From assembly GCF_004519335.1 (NCBI RefSeq), contig NZ_SOZD01000006.1, positions 62,001 to 126,000 of the forward strand: 64,000 nt of DNA, read 5' to 3'. The translations under genes and the position numbers were made by a program. The stretch is from Jiella endophytica. Lineage in GTDB: Bacteria; Pseudomonadota; Alphaproteobacteria; Rhizobiales; Rhizobiaceae. The stretch's first letter is position 1. Every line of letters begins with the position of its first letter. Under the pieces are notes generated by a model. It did not search any database. It worked only from the letters and a program-made list of their open reading frames with translations, and was not told where the DNA came from. Of the stretch, positions 1 through 8,874 are shown in pieces.

Positions 1-403
1 GACACGGGAGAGCGATCCGCATTCGCAGTGGTCGCAGCCGGAAAGCCCCGAGGAGCCGGCGGAGGCTTCAACGCCGGCACCGAGGCCACAGGCGCCGCGC
101 CGGGCCCCCGCAGCGTCTCCAGAGCCGGAGACCACCGCACAGGCAGAGCCATCGACGCGCAGGCCCGCTCCGTCGGCCAAGAGCGATGCAGCGACCCAGC
201 CGGCCCGGCCGGCAGCCCGCGCTGCGGCGCCTACCGATCAGGCGGCTGGCGAACAGCGCTCGGACGATGCGTCCAGGCCAGAGACCCCGCAAAACGGGCC
301 ACAGTCCGGGCAAAAGTCCGAGGAAATCAATCTCGAGGAGGAGATGAAGCGGCTTCTCGGCGAGCTCGACTTCGACCGACCGACCCAGCGCCAGCGGCAG
401 TGA
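1..403 (+). CDS. C-terminal part of a Pro/Ala-rich protein (unknown, possibly FliO-like)
   Basis: This is the 3' end of a gene that starts before the window. The frame beginning at base 2 is open for 133 codons and stops with TGA at 401-403. The visible part is a low-complexity Pro/Ala/Glu/Ser-rich tail followed by an acidic, amphipathic end containing EEINLEEEMKRLLGEL. A short conserved helix after a disordered linker resembles the C-terminus of alphaproteobacterial FliO/MopB-like flagellar proteins, but no membrane segment or catalytic motif is visible, so this is only a guess. The overlapping frame 28-468 looks like a shadow because its translation is arginine-rich and shows no motif. The gene converges with the lipoprotein gene ending at 595, and nothing recognisable lies between them. 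Confidence 0.5.
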   Translation, partial: TRESDPHSQWSQPESPEEPAEASTPAPRPQAPRRAPAASPEPETTAQAEPSTRRPAPSAKSDAATQPARPAARAAAPTDQAAGEQRSDDASRPETPQNGPQSGQKSEEINLEEEMKRLLGELDFDRPTQRQRQ

Positions 404-594
404 TCGCCGCGCAAGTCGCGGGCGGGATCGGCCTATCCGTGAAACGAGCAGCCCGACCGCGTGGATGACCATCGCGATCGGGCTCTGTCACGCCTGGAGG
501 TCGGCGCTGCGACGTATCGGGGCCCTCGGTCGGCTCTCCCATCCGGCCGCGACCGGCCGGACTGGCCGGTCGGCCCCTGCCGTTCTCCCGGCCC

Positions 595-1896
595 CTATTG
601 GAGGAACTTCATCGGATCGACGGGCGTCGAGTTCTTGCGGACCTCGAAGTGCAGCACCGGCACGTCGGTGTCGCCGCTCATTCCGGACTGGGCGATGACC
701 TCGCCGCGCCGGACGGTTTCGCCCTTCTTCACGGCGAGCGTGTCGGCATGGCCGTAGACGGTGACGAGGCCGTCGTCATGCTTGACGAGAACGGTGTTGC
801 CGAACTCCTTGAGCCCGTCGCCGGCATAGATGACGACGCCGTTCTCGGCCGCCTTCACCGGCGTGCCACGCGGCACCGAGATGTTGACGCCGTCGTTGCG
901 GCGGCCATCGACCTTCTCGCCATAGCGGTTGACGACCCTGCCCTGCACGGGCCAGCGGAACTGGCCGATGCCGGTCGAATTCGGCGCGACCGCGGCGACT
1001 TCCTGTTCGACTTCCTTCTTCACCGAGCCGGTCGCGGTCGTGTCGACGGCGGGTGCCGCAGGCTCCGATGCCTGGGCGACGCGGCCGCTCTTCTCCGTTT
1101 CGACAGGCGAGCGCTGGGTGCGCACCTCGGCGACCTTCTGGGCCGGCACTTCGGGCTTGGCGGCGGGGGCGTTCTTCGCCGCGGCAACCTCGGTCGAGCG
1201 GGCCGGCATCTTGCCGCCGGCCGGGATCATCAGCGTCTGGCCGAGCCGGATGGTGTCGGAATCGAGATTGTTGGCGCGGCGGATCGCATCGGCGGAAACG
1301 CCGGTCTTGCGGGCGATGCCGAGAAGCGTGTCGCCGGAGACGACGGTGACGCTGCCGGCGGCCGCGGAACTGCCGTTGCTCGCCGAGGCGCTGCGGGTCT
1401 CGTTGATCGGCCGCGCCTGCGGCGTCGCCAGGCGCTGGGCCTGCGATTCGAGGCTGGAGGGCGGCGCACCGCGGGTCGCCGGAATGCTCGCCTGGGCCGC
1501 GCGGACCGGCTGCGGGGCGCTGGTGGCCATCGGCTCGGAGCGGATGGTCGTGGTCTGGCTCTGGTAGCTCGGCTCGGGCGGCGGCGGCAGCTGGCTGCGC
1601 TGCATCTGCTGGCCGCCGGCCGGATAGCCGGAGCTTGCGGGGCTTGCGAGATAGCCGCCGCCGGAGCGGCTGGCCGGCGCGATGGCGCCGGTCGTCGTGC
1701 CGTCGACGGTTCCGGGATAAGGCTGCGAGACGGCGGTCTGCTGCATCGGCGGGGTCTGCGGCACGGCGCCGGTGTAGAAGCCGTCGTCGAAACGCACGAC
1801 ATCGCTGCTGCAGCCGGCAAAAAGACCTGCCACGGCGATGGCGGCAACGGAACCGAACATGCGTCGGCGCGAACGACTGAGCACAGGGAAGCGCAT
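595..1896 (-). CDS. NlpD/DipM-like lipoprotein with LysM and degenerate M23 (LytM) domain
   Basis: A predicted outer-membrane lipoprotein of 433 residues. The chosen ATG at 1896 gives a basic N-terminus, a hydrophobic segment and a lipobox ending LFAGC; an upstream ATG at 1935 would bury this signal. A long Pro/Ser/Gln-rich linker follows, then a LysM peptidoglycan-binding domain (about residues 184-228, SGDTLLGIARKTGV) and a C-terminal M23/LytM domain (about 312-433). The first zinc-binding motif of active M23 peptidases (HxxxD) reads NDGVN here, so both metal ligands appear replaced, whereas the later GHAD and LHFEVR blocks are kept. This is the pattern of E. coli NlpD, a non-catalytic activator of periplasmic amidases in septal peptidoglycan splitting. 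It lies downstream of pcm-surE on the same strand. Confidence 0.88.
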   Translation of the reverse strand: MRFPVLSRSRRRMFGSVAAIAVAGLFAGCSSDVVRFDDGFYTGAVPQTPPMQQTAVSQPYPGTVDGTTTGAIAPASRSGGGYLASPASSGYPAGGQQMQRSQLPPPPEPSYQSQTTTIRSEPMATSAPQPVRAAQASIPATRGAPPSSLESQAQRLATPQARPINETRSASASNGSSAAAGSVTVVSGDTLLGIARKTGVSADAIRRANNLDSDTIRLGQTLMIPAGGKMPARSTEVAAAKNAPAAKPEVPAQKVAEVRTQRSPVETEKSGRVAQASEPAAPAVDTTATGSVKKEVEQEVAAVAPNSTGIGQFRWPVQGRVVNRYGEKVDGRRNDGVNISVPRGTPVKAAENGVVIYAGDGLKEFGNTVLVKHDDGLVTVYGHADTLAVKKGETVRRGEVIAQSGMSGDTDVPVLHFEVRKNSTPVDPMKFLQ

Positions 1897-2016
1897 CACA
1901 GTTCCTTCGGTAGGCGAGGATTCATCGAGGAACATTGAAGCGCGTTAATCTTACTGCCCGGTTAAGTCTTCCCGTCGAAAGGTGAATTTTCCAATGTCGC
2001 CGTGCCGGAACGGCTC

Positions 2017-2667
2017 TCAGAGCACATCGGCCTTGCCGAAGCCGATCGGCTGGTAGCGCACGACCCCGAGATCTTCGCGCTCGAAGCGGCTGCCGACCTT
2101 GCGCAGCCGCACCAGCATCTGCTCGCCGTCGCCCGGCCCGATCGCGCAGACCAGCGAGCCATGCATGCCGAGCTGTTCGAGAAACTGCTTCGGCGGCGCG
2201 GGAAAGGCCGCGTGGACGACGATGCGGTGATAGGGGCTGCCGCTCGGAAAACCGTCGCGGCCGTCCTCGAAGATCGGCGTGACGTTGCTGATGCCGATGT
2301 CGCGGAATCTTTGCGCCGCCGCCTTGAGCAGCCGGCGATAGCGCTCGAAGGTGGTGACGTGGCCGACGACGCGGGCCATCAGCGCCGTAACGTAGCCGCT
2401 GCCGGTGCCGACCTCGAGGACCCGCTGCTCGGCCTCTGGCTCCAGCGCGGCGACGAGCCGCAAGGCCGTCAACGCGCCCGGCATGGTCTCACCGCAGGGG
2501 ATCGGTGCGGTGCGATCCTCATAGGGGTCGTCGATGCCGCCCGGCAGGAACAGCCGCCGCGGCACGCTCTCGACCGCCTTGAAGAGCGCCGGCGAAACGC
2601 CGGGGGCGCCGCGCAGCCGGACGAGGAATTCGGCGAGCTTCTCGCGGTCGGGATCGCCAGGAGTCAT
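2017..2667 (-). CDS. pcm: Protein-L-isoaspartate O-methyltransferase
   Basis: This 216-residue S-adenosylmethionine-dependent methyltransferase repairs isoaspartyl residues in aged proteins. The SAM-binding motif I is clear ([16 protein letters not shown], about residues 80-95), preceded by the PCMT-typical block around [17 protein letters not shown], in which the usual TISQP is changed. The ATG at 2667 overlaps the surE stop as ATGA, which fixes the start; the longer open frame to 3012 only reads through surE in another frame. Pairing with surE is conserved in many proteobacteria and suggests a stress or stationary-phase repair role. Translational coupling to surE is likely. Confidence 0.9.
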   Translation of the reverse strand: MTPGDPDREKLAEFLVRLRGAPGVSPALFKAVESVPRRLFLPGGIDDPYEDRTAPIPCGETMPGALTALRLVAALEPEAEQRVLEVGTGSGYVTALMARVVGHVTTFERYRRLLKAAAQRFRDIGISNVTPIFEDGRDGFPSGSPYHRIVVHAAFPAPPKQFLEQLGMHGSLVCAIGPGDGEQMLVRLRKVGSRFEREDLGVVRYQPIGFGKADVL

Positions 2668-3419
2668 CGCAGCGCTTCGGCCAGCCCGCCACGCAGCGCC
2701 TCGGCGGTGAGGTCGAGCTGCAGCGGGGTGACCGAGATCATCCCGGCGGCGAGCGCCGCAATGTCCGATTCGGCGACCTCGGGACCGGCCTGGCGGCCGA
2801 ATTTCAGCCAGAAATACGGAAAGCCTCGGCCGTCGCGCCGCTCCTCGATGCCGAGTGCATAGTCGAGCTTGCCCTGCCGGGTGACGGCGATCCCTTCGAC
2901 GGCCTCCGCCTCGACGGCGGGGAAGTTGACGTTGAGGAGATGGCCCTGCGGCAAATCGAAGCCCGCCAGCTTCTCGATCACCGCCGGCGCGTGGCTTTCG
3001 GCGGTGTTCCACAGCGCCTCGCGGTCGCTGCCCGGCGAAAAGGCCTGGCTGAGGGCGATCGACCGGATCCCCAGCATCATCCCTTCCATCGCGCCGGCGA
3101 CGGTGCCCGAATAGGTGACGTCCTCGCAGATGTTCTGGCCGGCATTGATGCCGGAAAGGACGAGATCCGGCATTCCGTCCATCACCTTGCGCACCGCCAT
3201 GATGATGCAGTCGGTCGGCGTGCCGCGGACGGCGAAGCGCTTGTCGCCGAGCTTGCGCAGCCTCAGCGGCGAGGACAGCGTCAGCGAATGGGACAGGCCG
3301 CTCTGATCGGTTTCCGGCGCGACGATCCAGACGTCGTCGGAGATCTGCCGCGCGACGCGCTCGAGCACTGCCAGTCCCTCGGCATTGATGCCGTCGTCAT
3401 TGGTCAGGAGTATCCGCAT
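2664..3419 (-). CDS. surE: 5'/3'-nucleotidase SurE
   Basis: A 251-residue metal-dependent nucleoside-monophosphate phosphatase. The N-terminal [13 protein letters not shown] motif with the catalytic metal-binding Asp pair and the SGINAGQN loop (about residues 92-99) are diagnostic. Its length matches the family (about 250). It starts 3 bp after the serS stop codon and its own stop overlaps the pcm start (ATGA), so serS-surE-pcm read as one transcript. The family acts in the cytoplasm, often with Pcm, in survival of stationary phase and stress. Confidence 0.95.
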   Translation of the reverse strand: MRILLTNDDGINAEGLAVLERVARQISDDVWIVAPETDQSGLSHSLTLSSPLRLRKLGDKRFAVRGTPTDCIIMAVRKVMDGMPDLVLSGINAGQNICEDVTYSGTVAGAMEGMMLGIRSIALSQAFSPGSDREALWNTAESHAPAVIEKLAGFDLPQGHLLNVNFPAVEAEAVEGIAVTRQGKLDYALGIEERRDGRGFPYFWLKFGRQAGPEVAESDIAALAAGMISVTPLQLDLTAEALRGGLAEALR

Positions 3420-3422
3420 CGG

Positions 3423-4703
3423 TCAGCCAGCCGCGATGATTTCGAGACCGCCCATATAGGGCCGCAGCGCCTCCGGCACGGTGATCGAACCGTCGGCGTT
3501 CTGGTAGTTCTCCATCACCGCGATCAGCGCACGGCCGACCGCGACTCCCGAGCCGTTCAGCGTATGGACGAAGCGCTGGGCCTTTTCCCCGGCGACCTTG
3601 TAGCGGGCGTTCATCCGCCGGGCCTGGAAGTCGCCGCAGACCGAGCAGCTGGAGATCTCGCGATAGGTGCCCTGTCCCGGCAGCCAGACCTCGATGTCGT
3701 ATGTCTTGCGGGCGCCAAAGCCCATGTCGCCGGTGCAGAGCGTCACCACCCGGTAGGCAAGGCCGAGGCGCTTCAGCACCTCTTCGGCCGAGGCTGACAT
3801 CCGCTCGAGCTCGTCGAGCGAGGACTCCTCGTCGGTGATCGAGACGAGTTCGACCTTGTAGAACTGGTGCTGGCGCAGCATGCCGCGCTGGTCGCGCCCG
3901 GCAGCCCCCGCCTCGGAGCGGAAGCAGGGCGTCAGCGCGGTGACGCGGATCGGCAGCTCGGCAGCGTCGAGGGTCTTTTCCCGCACCAGATTGGTCAGCG
4001 AGACCTCGGCAGTCGGGATCAGCCAGCGGCCTTCGGAGGTGTGGAAGAGATCCTCGGCGAATTTCGGCAGCTGGCCGGTGCCGAACAGCGCCTCGTCGCG
4101 CACCAGCAGCGGCACCGCCGTCTCGCTGTAGCCGTGCTCGCCGGTGTGAAGGTCCAGCATGAATTGGCCGAGGGCGCGTTCCAGCCGGGCGAGCTGCCCC
4201 TTCAGGATGGTGAAGCGGGCGCCGGAAATCTTCGCCGCCTGCTCGAACTCCATCATGCCGAGCGCCTCGCCGATGTCGAAATGCTCCCTCGCCTCGAAGT
4301 CGAAGCGCGGCGGCTCGCCGATCCTGCGGATCTCGACATTGTCCGCCTCGTCGGCGCCGACCGGCACGTCGTCGAGCGGCACGTTCGGGATGCGCGCGAG
4401 CACGTCTTCGAGGTCTGCGTCGATGCGCCGCTCGGTCTCCTCGCCGTCCTGGATCTCGGCCTTCAGCTTGCCGACTTCCTCGATCAGCGCGTCAGCGCGG
4501 GCATTGTCGCCGGAACCCTTGGCCTTGCCGATTTCCTTGGAAGCCTCGTTGCGGCGATTCTGCAGGTCCTGCAGGATCTTCAGGTGATCGCGCCGCCGCT
4601 CGTCGAGCTTGATGATGTCCGTGGCCGCCGGCGATGCGCCACGCTTTTCCAGCGCCGCGTCCAGCTTGCCCGGATTGTCCCTGATCCACTTGATATCGAG
4701 CAT
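3423..4703 (-). CDS. serS: Seryl-tRNA synthetase
   Basis: This 426-residue class II aminoacyl-tRNA synthetase charges tRNA-Ser. The N-terminal quarter is a helical, charged coiled-coil arm (about residues 25-100, rich in Glu/Lys/Arg) that contacts the tRNA long variable arm. The catalytic core carries motif 2 ([20 protein letters not shown]) and motif 3 ([18 protein letters not shown]) near the C-terminus. It is full length for the family. It sits between tatC (48 bp upstream) and surE (3 bp downstream), as in rhizobia. Confidence 0.97.
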   Translation of the reverse strand: MLDIKWIRDNPGKLDAALEKRGASPAATDIIKLDERRRDHLKILQDLQNRRNEASKEIGKAKGSGDNARADALIEEVGKLKAEIQDGEETERRIDADLEDVLARIPNVPLDDVPVGADEADNVEIRRIGEPPRFDFEAREHFDIGEALGMMEFEQAAKISGARFTILKGQLARLERALGQFMLDLHTGEHGYSETAVPLLVRDEALFGTGQLPKFAEDLFHTSEGRWLIPTAEVSLTNLVREKTLDAAELPIRVTALTPCFRSEAGAAGRDQRGMLRQHQFYKVELVSITDEESSLDELERMSASAEEVLKRLGLAYRVVTLCTGDMGFGARKTYDIEVWLPGQGTYREISSCSVCGDFQARRMNARYKVAGEKAQRFVHTLNGSGVAVGRALIAVMENYQNADGSITVPEALRPYMGGLEIIAAG

Positions 4704-4751
4704 CTTTCCCCCGTCGTCGGCGGCGAGGGAGGAAGGCCCGGCAAGCCGTCG

Positions 4752-5567
4752 TCAGGCTTGGCTCTGGGCCTCGCGTTCGGCGGTCTGTTCCGCCTGCTTC
4801 TTTTCGATCATCCGCGCCGCCAGGATGGAAATCTCGTAGAGAATGATCGTCGGCAGGGCAAGGCCGATCTGGGACATCGGATCGGGCGGCGTCAGCACCG
4901 CCGCGGCGACGAAGGCCAGCACGATGGCGTATTTGCGCTTGCCCGCCAGGCCCTTCGCCGAGGTCATGCCGGCCCGCACCAGCAGCGTCGCCACCACCGG
5001 CAGCTGGAAGACCAGCCCGAAGGCGAAGATCAGCGTCATGATCAGCGACAAATATTCCGACACCCTCGGCAGGAGCTCGATGCTCGCCTCGCCAGGGGCG
5101 CCCGTCTGCTGCATCGACAGGAAGAACCACATCACCATCGGGGTGAAAAAGTAATAGACCAGCGCCGCGCCGAGAATGAACAGGAGCGGCGTTGCGATCA
5201 GGTAAGGCAGAAAGGCGCCACGCTCGTTGCGGTAAAGGCCGGGCGCGACGAAGCGGTAGATCTGCGTGGCGATGACCGGGAAGGCGAGGAAGAAGCCGCC
5301 GAAGGCCGCGATCTTCACCTGGGTGAAGAAGAACTCCTGCGGCGCCGTGTAGATCAGCCGCACCTGCTCGCTGTGCAGCCCGGCCCAGCCGGTGGCAACC
5401 TGATACGGAATGACCAGGAAGTTGAAGATCGGCTTGGCGAAATAGAAGCAGATCAGGAAGGCGACGAAAAAGCCGGCGATCGACCAGATCAGCCTCTTTC
5501 GCAATTCGATCAGGTGTTCGATCAGCGGAGCGGATGACGCCTCGATATCGTCTTCGCGACGGGTCAC
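4752..5567 (-). CDS. tatC: Sec-independent protein translocase subunit TatC
   Basis: TatC is the multispanning receptor of the twin-arginine translocase that exports folded proteins across the inner membrane. The 271-residue protein has six hydrophobic segments. The conserved N-terminal block APLIEHLIELRKRLIW and the first periplasmic loop followed by PLFILGAALVYYFF match the family. The start codon is GTG at 5567, overlapping the tatB stop as GTGA, which implies translational coupling. The C-terminal tail is charged and cytoplasmic. A likely Tat substrate in this window is the GH25 lysozyme at 37857. Confidence 0.96.
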   Translation of the reverse strand: MTRREDDIEASSAPLIEHLIELRKRLIWSIAGFFVAFLICFYFAKPIFNFLVIPYQVATGWAGLHSEQVRLIYTAPQEFFFTQVKIAAFGGFFLAFPVIATQIYRFVAPGLYRNERGAFLPYLIATPLLFILGAALVYYFFTPMVMWFFLSMQQTGAPGEASIELLPRVSEYLSLIMTLIFAFGLVFQLPVVATLLVRAGMTSAKGLAGKRKYAIVLAFVAAAVLTPPDPMSQIGLALPTIILYEISILAARMIEKKQAEQTAEREAQSQA

Positions 5568-6061
5568 GCTATGTCCTTCGCCTTGTCGGCGGTCTCGCGC
5601 CCGGCGTCATGCGCGGGTTCCCGCTTCGCATCGTCTTCTTTCGAAGAGGCAGCCTTATCGGCCGCATCGTCACCGGCCTCGAGGGCACCGGTCTTGGCCG
5701 GCTCGCCCTCCGGGACCGGCCGGTCGTCAGGCGATGGCACGCGCGGCTCGGGCGATGCCGTCGCGCTGTTCAGCGACGAGCGGATGTCGTCGCCGATCGC
5801 CTTCATCGGGTTCATCGCCTCGCGAATCGATTTTCGCGGGTCGAGAGAGCGGACGTCGTCGATGCCCTTGCGGACGTCGTCGAGTTCCGCCTCCTTCAGC
5901 GCGTCATCGAACTGCCGGCGGAAATCGCCGGCCATCGCTCGCAGCTGCTTGGTGACGCGGCCGAAAGTCCGCAGCATTCCAGGCAGGTCCTTCGGGCCGA
6001 CGACGACCACGAGGACCACCGCGATCACCAGGAGTTCGGACCAGCCGAGATCGAACAGCAC
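5564..6061 (-). CDS. tatB: Sec-independent protein translocase subunit TatB
   Basis: A 165-residue protein with one N-terminal membrane helix (about residues 3-21, LGWSELLVIAVVLVVVVGP), the Gly-Pro hinge, then a long amphipathic helix and an acidic, disordered tail. This is the TatB arrangement; TatB forms the substrate-receptor complex with TatC. The start is GTG at 6061 with only a weak ribosome-binding site visible. The gap to tatA is 95 bp, and the stop overlaps the tatC start. Confidence 0.93.
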   Translation of the reverse strand: MLFDLGWSELLVIAVVLVVVVGPKDLPGMLRTFGRVTKQLRAMAGDFRRQFDDALKEAELDDVRKGIDDVRSLDPRKSIREAMNPMKAIGDDIRSSLNSATASPEPRVPSPDDRPVPEGEPAKTGALEAGDDAADKAASSKEDDAKREPAHDAGRETADKAKDIA

Positions 6062-6156
6062 AACTCAACTGCCTAGAGACGTCGCGGCCATGCCGGCATC
6101 ACGACTTCGAGAAACAACCCGCCGGCGCATGACGCACCGGCGCCGAACCATTCGGC

Positions 6157-6390
6157 TCAGCCCACCGACTTCTCGGTATTGACGTCGCGCGAGACCACTT
6201 CGCCCTCGCGATTGTCGATCGAGCGGCGCTCGGCCGGCTTGGCCTCGGCCTCGTCGTCCGACATGCCCTTCTTGAAGCTCTTGATGCCCTTCGCGACGTC
6301 ACCCATCAGCTCGGGGATCTTGCCGCGACCGAACAGGAGCAGCACGACGGCCAGAACGATGAGCCAGTGCCAGATGCTGAAGCTACCCAT
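6157..6390 (-). CDS. tatA: Sec-independent protein translocase subunit TatA
   Basis: A 77-residue pore-forming Tat component. It has one N-terminal membrane helix ([16 protein letters not shown]), the Phe-Gly hinge, and the conserved amphipathic helix [19 protein letters not shown] followed by a charged tail. The ATG at 6390 has GGAGA about 7 nt upstream. It is first of the tatA-tatB-tatC set. In rhizobia scpA-scpB normally lie just upstream, but here an ABC ATPase gene occupies that position. Confidence 0.95.
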   Translation of the reverse strand: MGSFSIWHWLIVLAVVLLLFGRGKIPELMGDVAKGIKSFKKGMSDDEAEAKPAERRSIDNREGEVVSRDVNTEKSVG

Positions 6391-6430
6391 AACTTGTCTC
6401 CATCGAGCGCGTTGATCGCTCGCGTTTTAG

Positions 6431-7555
6431 CTAGCGATCCGCAGGGGCCTTTTCAAACACGATAACGTCCTGCGGATCAATGGAAACGACGACGTCGCGC
6501 TGATTTTCCGGAACCACGCCGGCCCGCATCCTCGAGCGGAGCGGCTGATCGAGGCCCTCGATCGCCACCGTCATCAGGTCGACGACACCGAGAAAACGCC
6601 GCGCGACGATCCGGCCGCTGACGCCGGCGTCGCGCTCTGCGAGCCTGAGGCCCGAAAGCCGCAGCGCCACCGTCACCCGGCTACCGTCCGATGATGGCGA
6701 ATCCGCGACCGGGCCAAGCGCGGTGACGACGCGCCCGCCCCTCACCTCGCCCTCGAGGACGTTGAGTTCGGAAAAGAAACCCGCGGCAAAGAGATCGGCG
6801 GGACGGCTGTAGAGCTCGGCCGCAGTGCCCACCTGGACGAGGCTGCCGTCCTTGATCAGGGCGATGCGGTCGCCGAGGCGCATCGCCTCCTCGGCATCAT
6901 GGGTGACGATGATCGCCGTCGCATGGGCCTCGCGCAGGATCTGCAGCGTGTCCGAGCGCACGACATCCTTCAGCCGGCTGTCGAGGCCGGAGAACGGCTC
7001 GTCCATCAGGAGCACCGAGGGCCGCGGCGTCAGCGCGCGCGCCAGCGCCACCCGCTGCTGCTCGCCGCCGGACAGCGTGTGCGGATAGCTCGATGCGGCA
7101 TCCTCGAGCCCGACCCGGGCGAGCGCCGCCATCGCCTCACTCTTGGCCGCAGCGCTCTTCAGCGCGGTCAGGCCGAAGCGGACATTGTCGAGGATGGTCA
7201 TGTGCGGGAAGAGCGCGAAGTCCTGGAACATCAGCCCGACGCCGCGCCGTTCGGGCGGCATGAACGTGTCCGGGCCGGCGATCTCACGGCCGCCGAGCAG
7301 CAGCCGGCCGCTCGTCTGACGCTCGATGCCGGCGGCGATTCGCAGCATCGTCGTCTTGCCGGAGCCCGACGGCCCGAGCAGGCAGAGCACTTCGCCGGGC
7401 TCCGCGGACAGGCTGATGTCCTTCAGGATCTCTGTCGAGCCGACCCTGTGCCCGACATGTTCGAAGGCAAGGCTCGCGGCGAAGCTGACGCCGGCGCTGG
7501 TGCGCTGCCTGGCGGTGTCGGTGGCCGTCGATCGGGTGGCGGAACTGGCTGGCAA
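6431..7555 (-). CDS. ABC transporter ATP-binding protein, Fe3+ (FbpC/AfuC)-type, orphan
   Basis: A 374-residue ABC ATPase: Walker A GPSGSGKTT, Q-loop (LMFQDFALFPHMT), signature LSGGEQQRVALARAL, Walker B VLLMDEPFSGLD, H-loop IIVTHD, and a C-terminal TOBE-like domain (about residues 275-370). The PPERRGVGLMFQDFALFPH spacing is typical of the Fe3+/putrescine/sulfate importer class, closest to FbpC. No permease or binding-protein gene is nearby, so the partners must be elsewhere. The longest frame begins with TTG at 7555 and has no clear ribosome-binding site, so the first 25 or so residues are uncertain. It sits where scpA-scpB usually lie between nagZ and tatA. Confidence 0.85.
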   Translation of the reverse strand: MPASSATRSTATDTARQRTSAGVSFAASLAFEHVGHRVGSTEILKDISLSAEPGEVLCLLGPSGSGKTTMLRIAAGIERQTSGRLLLGGREIAGPDTFMPPERRGVGLMFQDFALFPHMTILDNVRFGLTALKSAAAKSEAMAALARVGLEDAASSYPHTLSGGEQQRVALARALTPRPSVLLMDEPFSGLDSRLKDVVRSDTLQILREAHATAIIVTHDAEEAMRLGDRIALIKDGSLVQVGTAAELYSRPADLFAAGFFSELNVLEGEVRGGRVVTALGPVADSPSSDGSRVTVALRLSGLRLAERDAGVSGRIVARRFLGVVDLMTVAIEGLDQPLRSRMRAGVVPENQRDVVVSIDPQDVIVFEKAPADR

Positions 7556-7705
7556 CGTATCGCCCGATGGCTGAAGCGAAAGGACGAGGCGGACGATCCG
7601 GCTTTCGCCACGGAAACGGCAGGGCGCCCTCCGCCTCGATCGAACGTCCGCGCCTCGCCCGATTGCCTAGCCGCTCGGCCGAAAAGGCGCAAGCGCGAGC
7701 GGCCG

Positions 7706-8728
7706 TCAGCCGACGCTCGCCATCAGCGTCTCGTATTCGGAGCGGAACGCCTCGATCGCGCCGGCCTCGGGCCGCCTTGCAATGATCGCTTCGCAGGCTT
7801 CCGCCCGCCGCTTCGCATCGCCGGAAAGCGGCTGGGCGGCGGCCGCGACCCGGCGCATCTCGTCCATGTCGCCATTGCAGTGAAGCGCGACGTCGCAGCC
7901 GGCCATCAGCGCCGCCGCCGAGAGGTCGTAAAGATCGCCGGACAGCGCCTTCATCGACATGTCGTCTGTCATCAGCAGGCCGTCGAAGCCGATTTCGTCG
8001 CGGATCACCGATTCGATGACGATCGGCGAGAGCGTCGCCGGGTGGGCCGGATCGATGTCGGTGTAGAGGATATGGGCGGTCATCGCCGCCGGCAGGGTGT
8101 GCAGCGCCCTGAACGGCGCGAAGTCCGACCGGGCGAGTTCGGTGCGCGGGGTGGCAACCCGCGGCAGCTCGAGATGGCTGTCGGCATTGCCGCGGCCATG
8201 GCCCGGCACGTGCTTCATCACCGGCAGCACGCCGCCGGCCATCGCTCCGTCGGCGACCGCCCGGCCGAGGGTCGCGACGCTGTCGGGGGTAAGGCCATAG
8301 GCCCGGTCGCCGATCACCGAATGGGCGCCGGGCACAGGCACGTCGAGACAGGGCACGCAGTCGGCATTGATGCCGTAAGCCATGACATCCTCAGCAAGCA
8401 GCCGGCCCTGCAGCCAGGCGGCGCGCTCGCCGGCCTTCGGATCGCGGACGAACAGCCTGCCGATTGCCGCCGGCGGCGGATAGGACGGCGCCAGAGGCGG
8501 CTTCAGCCGATTGATCCGGCCACCCTCTTGGTCGATGAAGATCGGCGTCGTGTCGCGCCCGCCGACCTCCTTCAGCGCGCCGACGAGATCTGCGACCTGC
8601 GCCCTGGTCTCGATGTTGCGGGCAAAGAGGATGAAGCCCCAGGGCCGCTCGTCCGCGAAGAAGCGGCGCTCCTCGCCGGAAAGGGTCAGGCCCGCGGGCG
8701 CGGCGATCCAGGCTTTCGAACCAGTCAT
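7706..8728 (-). CDS. nagZ: Beta-N-acetylhexosaminidase NagZ
   Basis: A GH3 family cytosolic enzyme of 340 residues that removes N-acetylglucosamine from 1,6-anhydro-muropeptides during cell-wall recycling. The signature KHVPGHGRGNADSH with the catalytic His/Asp loop is present (about residues 160-175), as are the N-terminal WGFILFARNI block and the nucleophile region LLMTDDMSMKAL. The ATG at 8728 matches the usual start of rhizobial NagZ and has AGGA upstream. A longer frame to 8923 adds a hydrophobic Arg-rich N-terminus overlapping the SPOR gene; I consider it less likely. AmpD at 36035 acts in the same recycling route. Confidence 0.93.
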   Translation of the reverse strand: MTGSKAWIAAPAGLTLSGEERRFFADERPWGFILFARNIETRAQVADLVGALKEVGGRDTTPIFIDQEGGRINRLKPPLAPSYPPPAAIGRLFVRDPKAGERAAWLQGRLLAEDVMAYGINADCVPCLDVPVPGAHSVIGDRAYGLTPDSVATLGRAVADGAMAGGVLPVMKHVPGHGRGNADSHLELPRVATPRTELARSDFAPFRALHTLPAAMTAHILYTDIDPAHPATLSPIVIESVIRDEIGFDGLLMTDDMSMKALSGDLYDLSAAALMAGCDVALHCNGDMDEMRRVAAAAQPLSGDAKRRAEACEAIIARRPEAGAIEAFRSEYETLMASVG

Positions 8729-8874
8729 CCTCTGTCTCGTCCTTGAAGAATCTGCAGAAGCGGATGGAAGACCGCTCCCATCCGCTGATTTACCGGCATG
8801 TTCGGAAGTATCGCGTGCACCGTCCATCGCGAGGCGGGCGACAAGCGCCGCCCCACCGAGGCCGGAGCCGAGGC

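Noticed and set aside
3867-5537. 556-codon plus-strand frame opposite serS and tatC
   Set aside because: Antisense to conserved genes; no recognisable domain.
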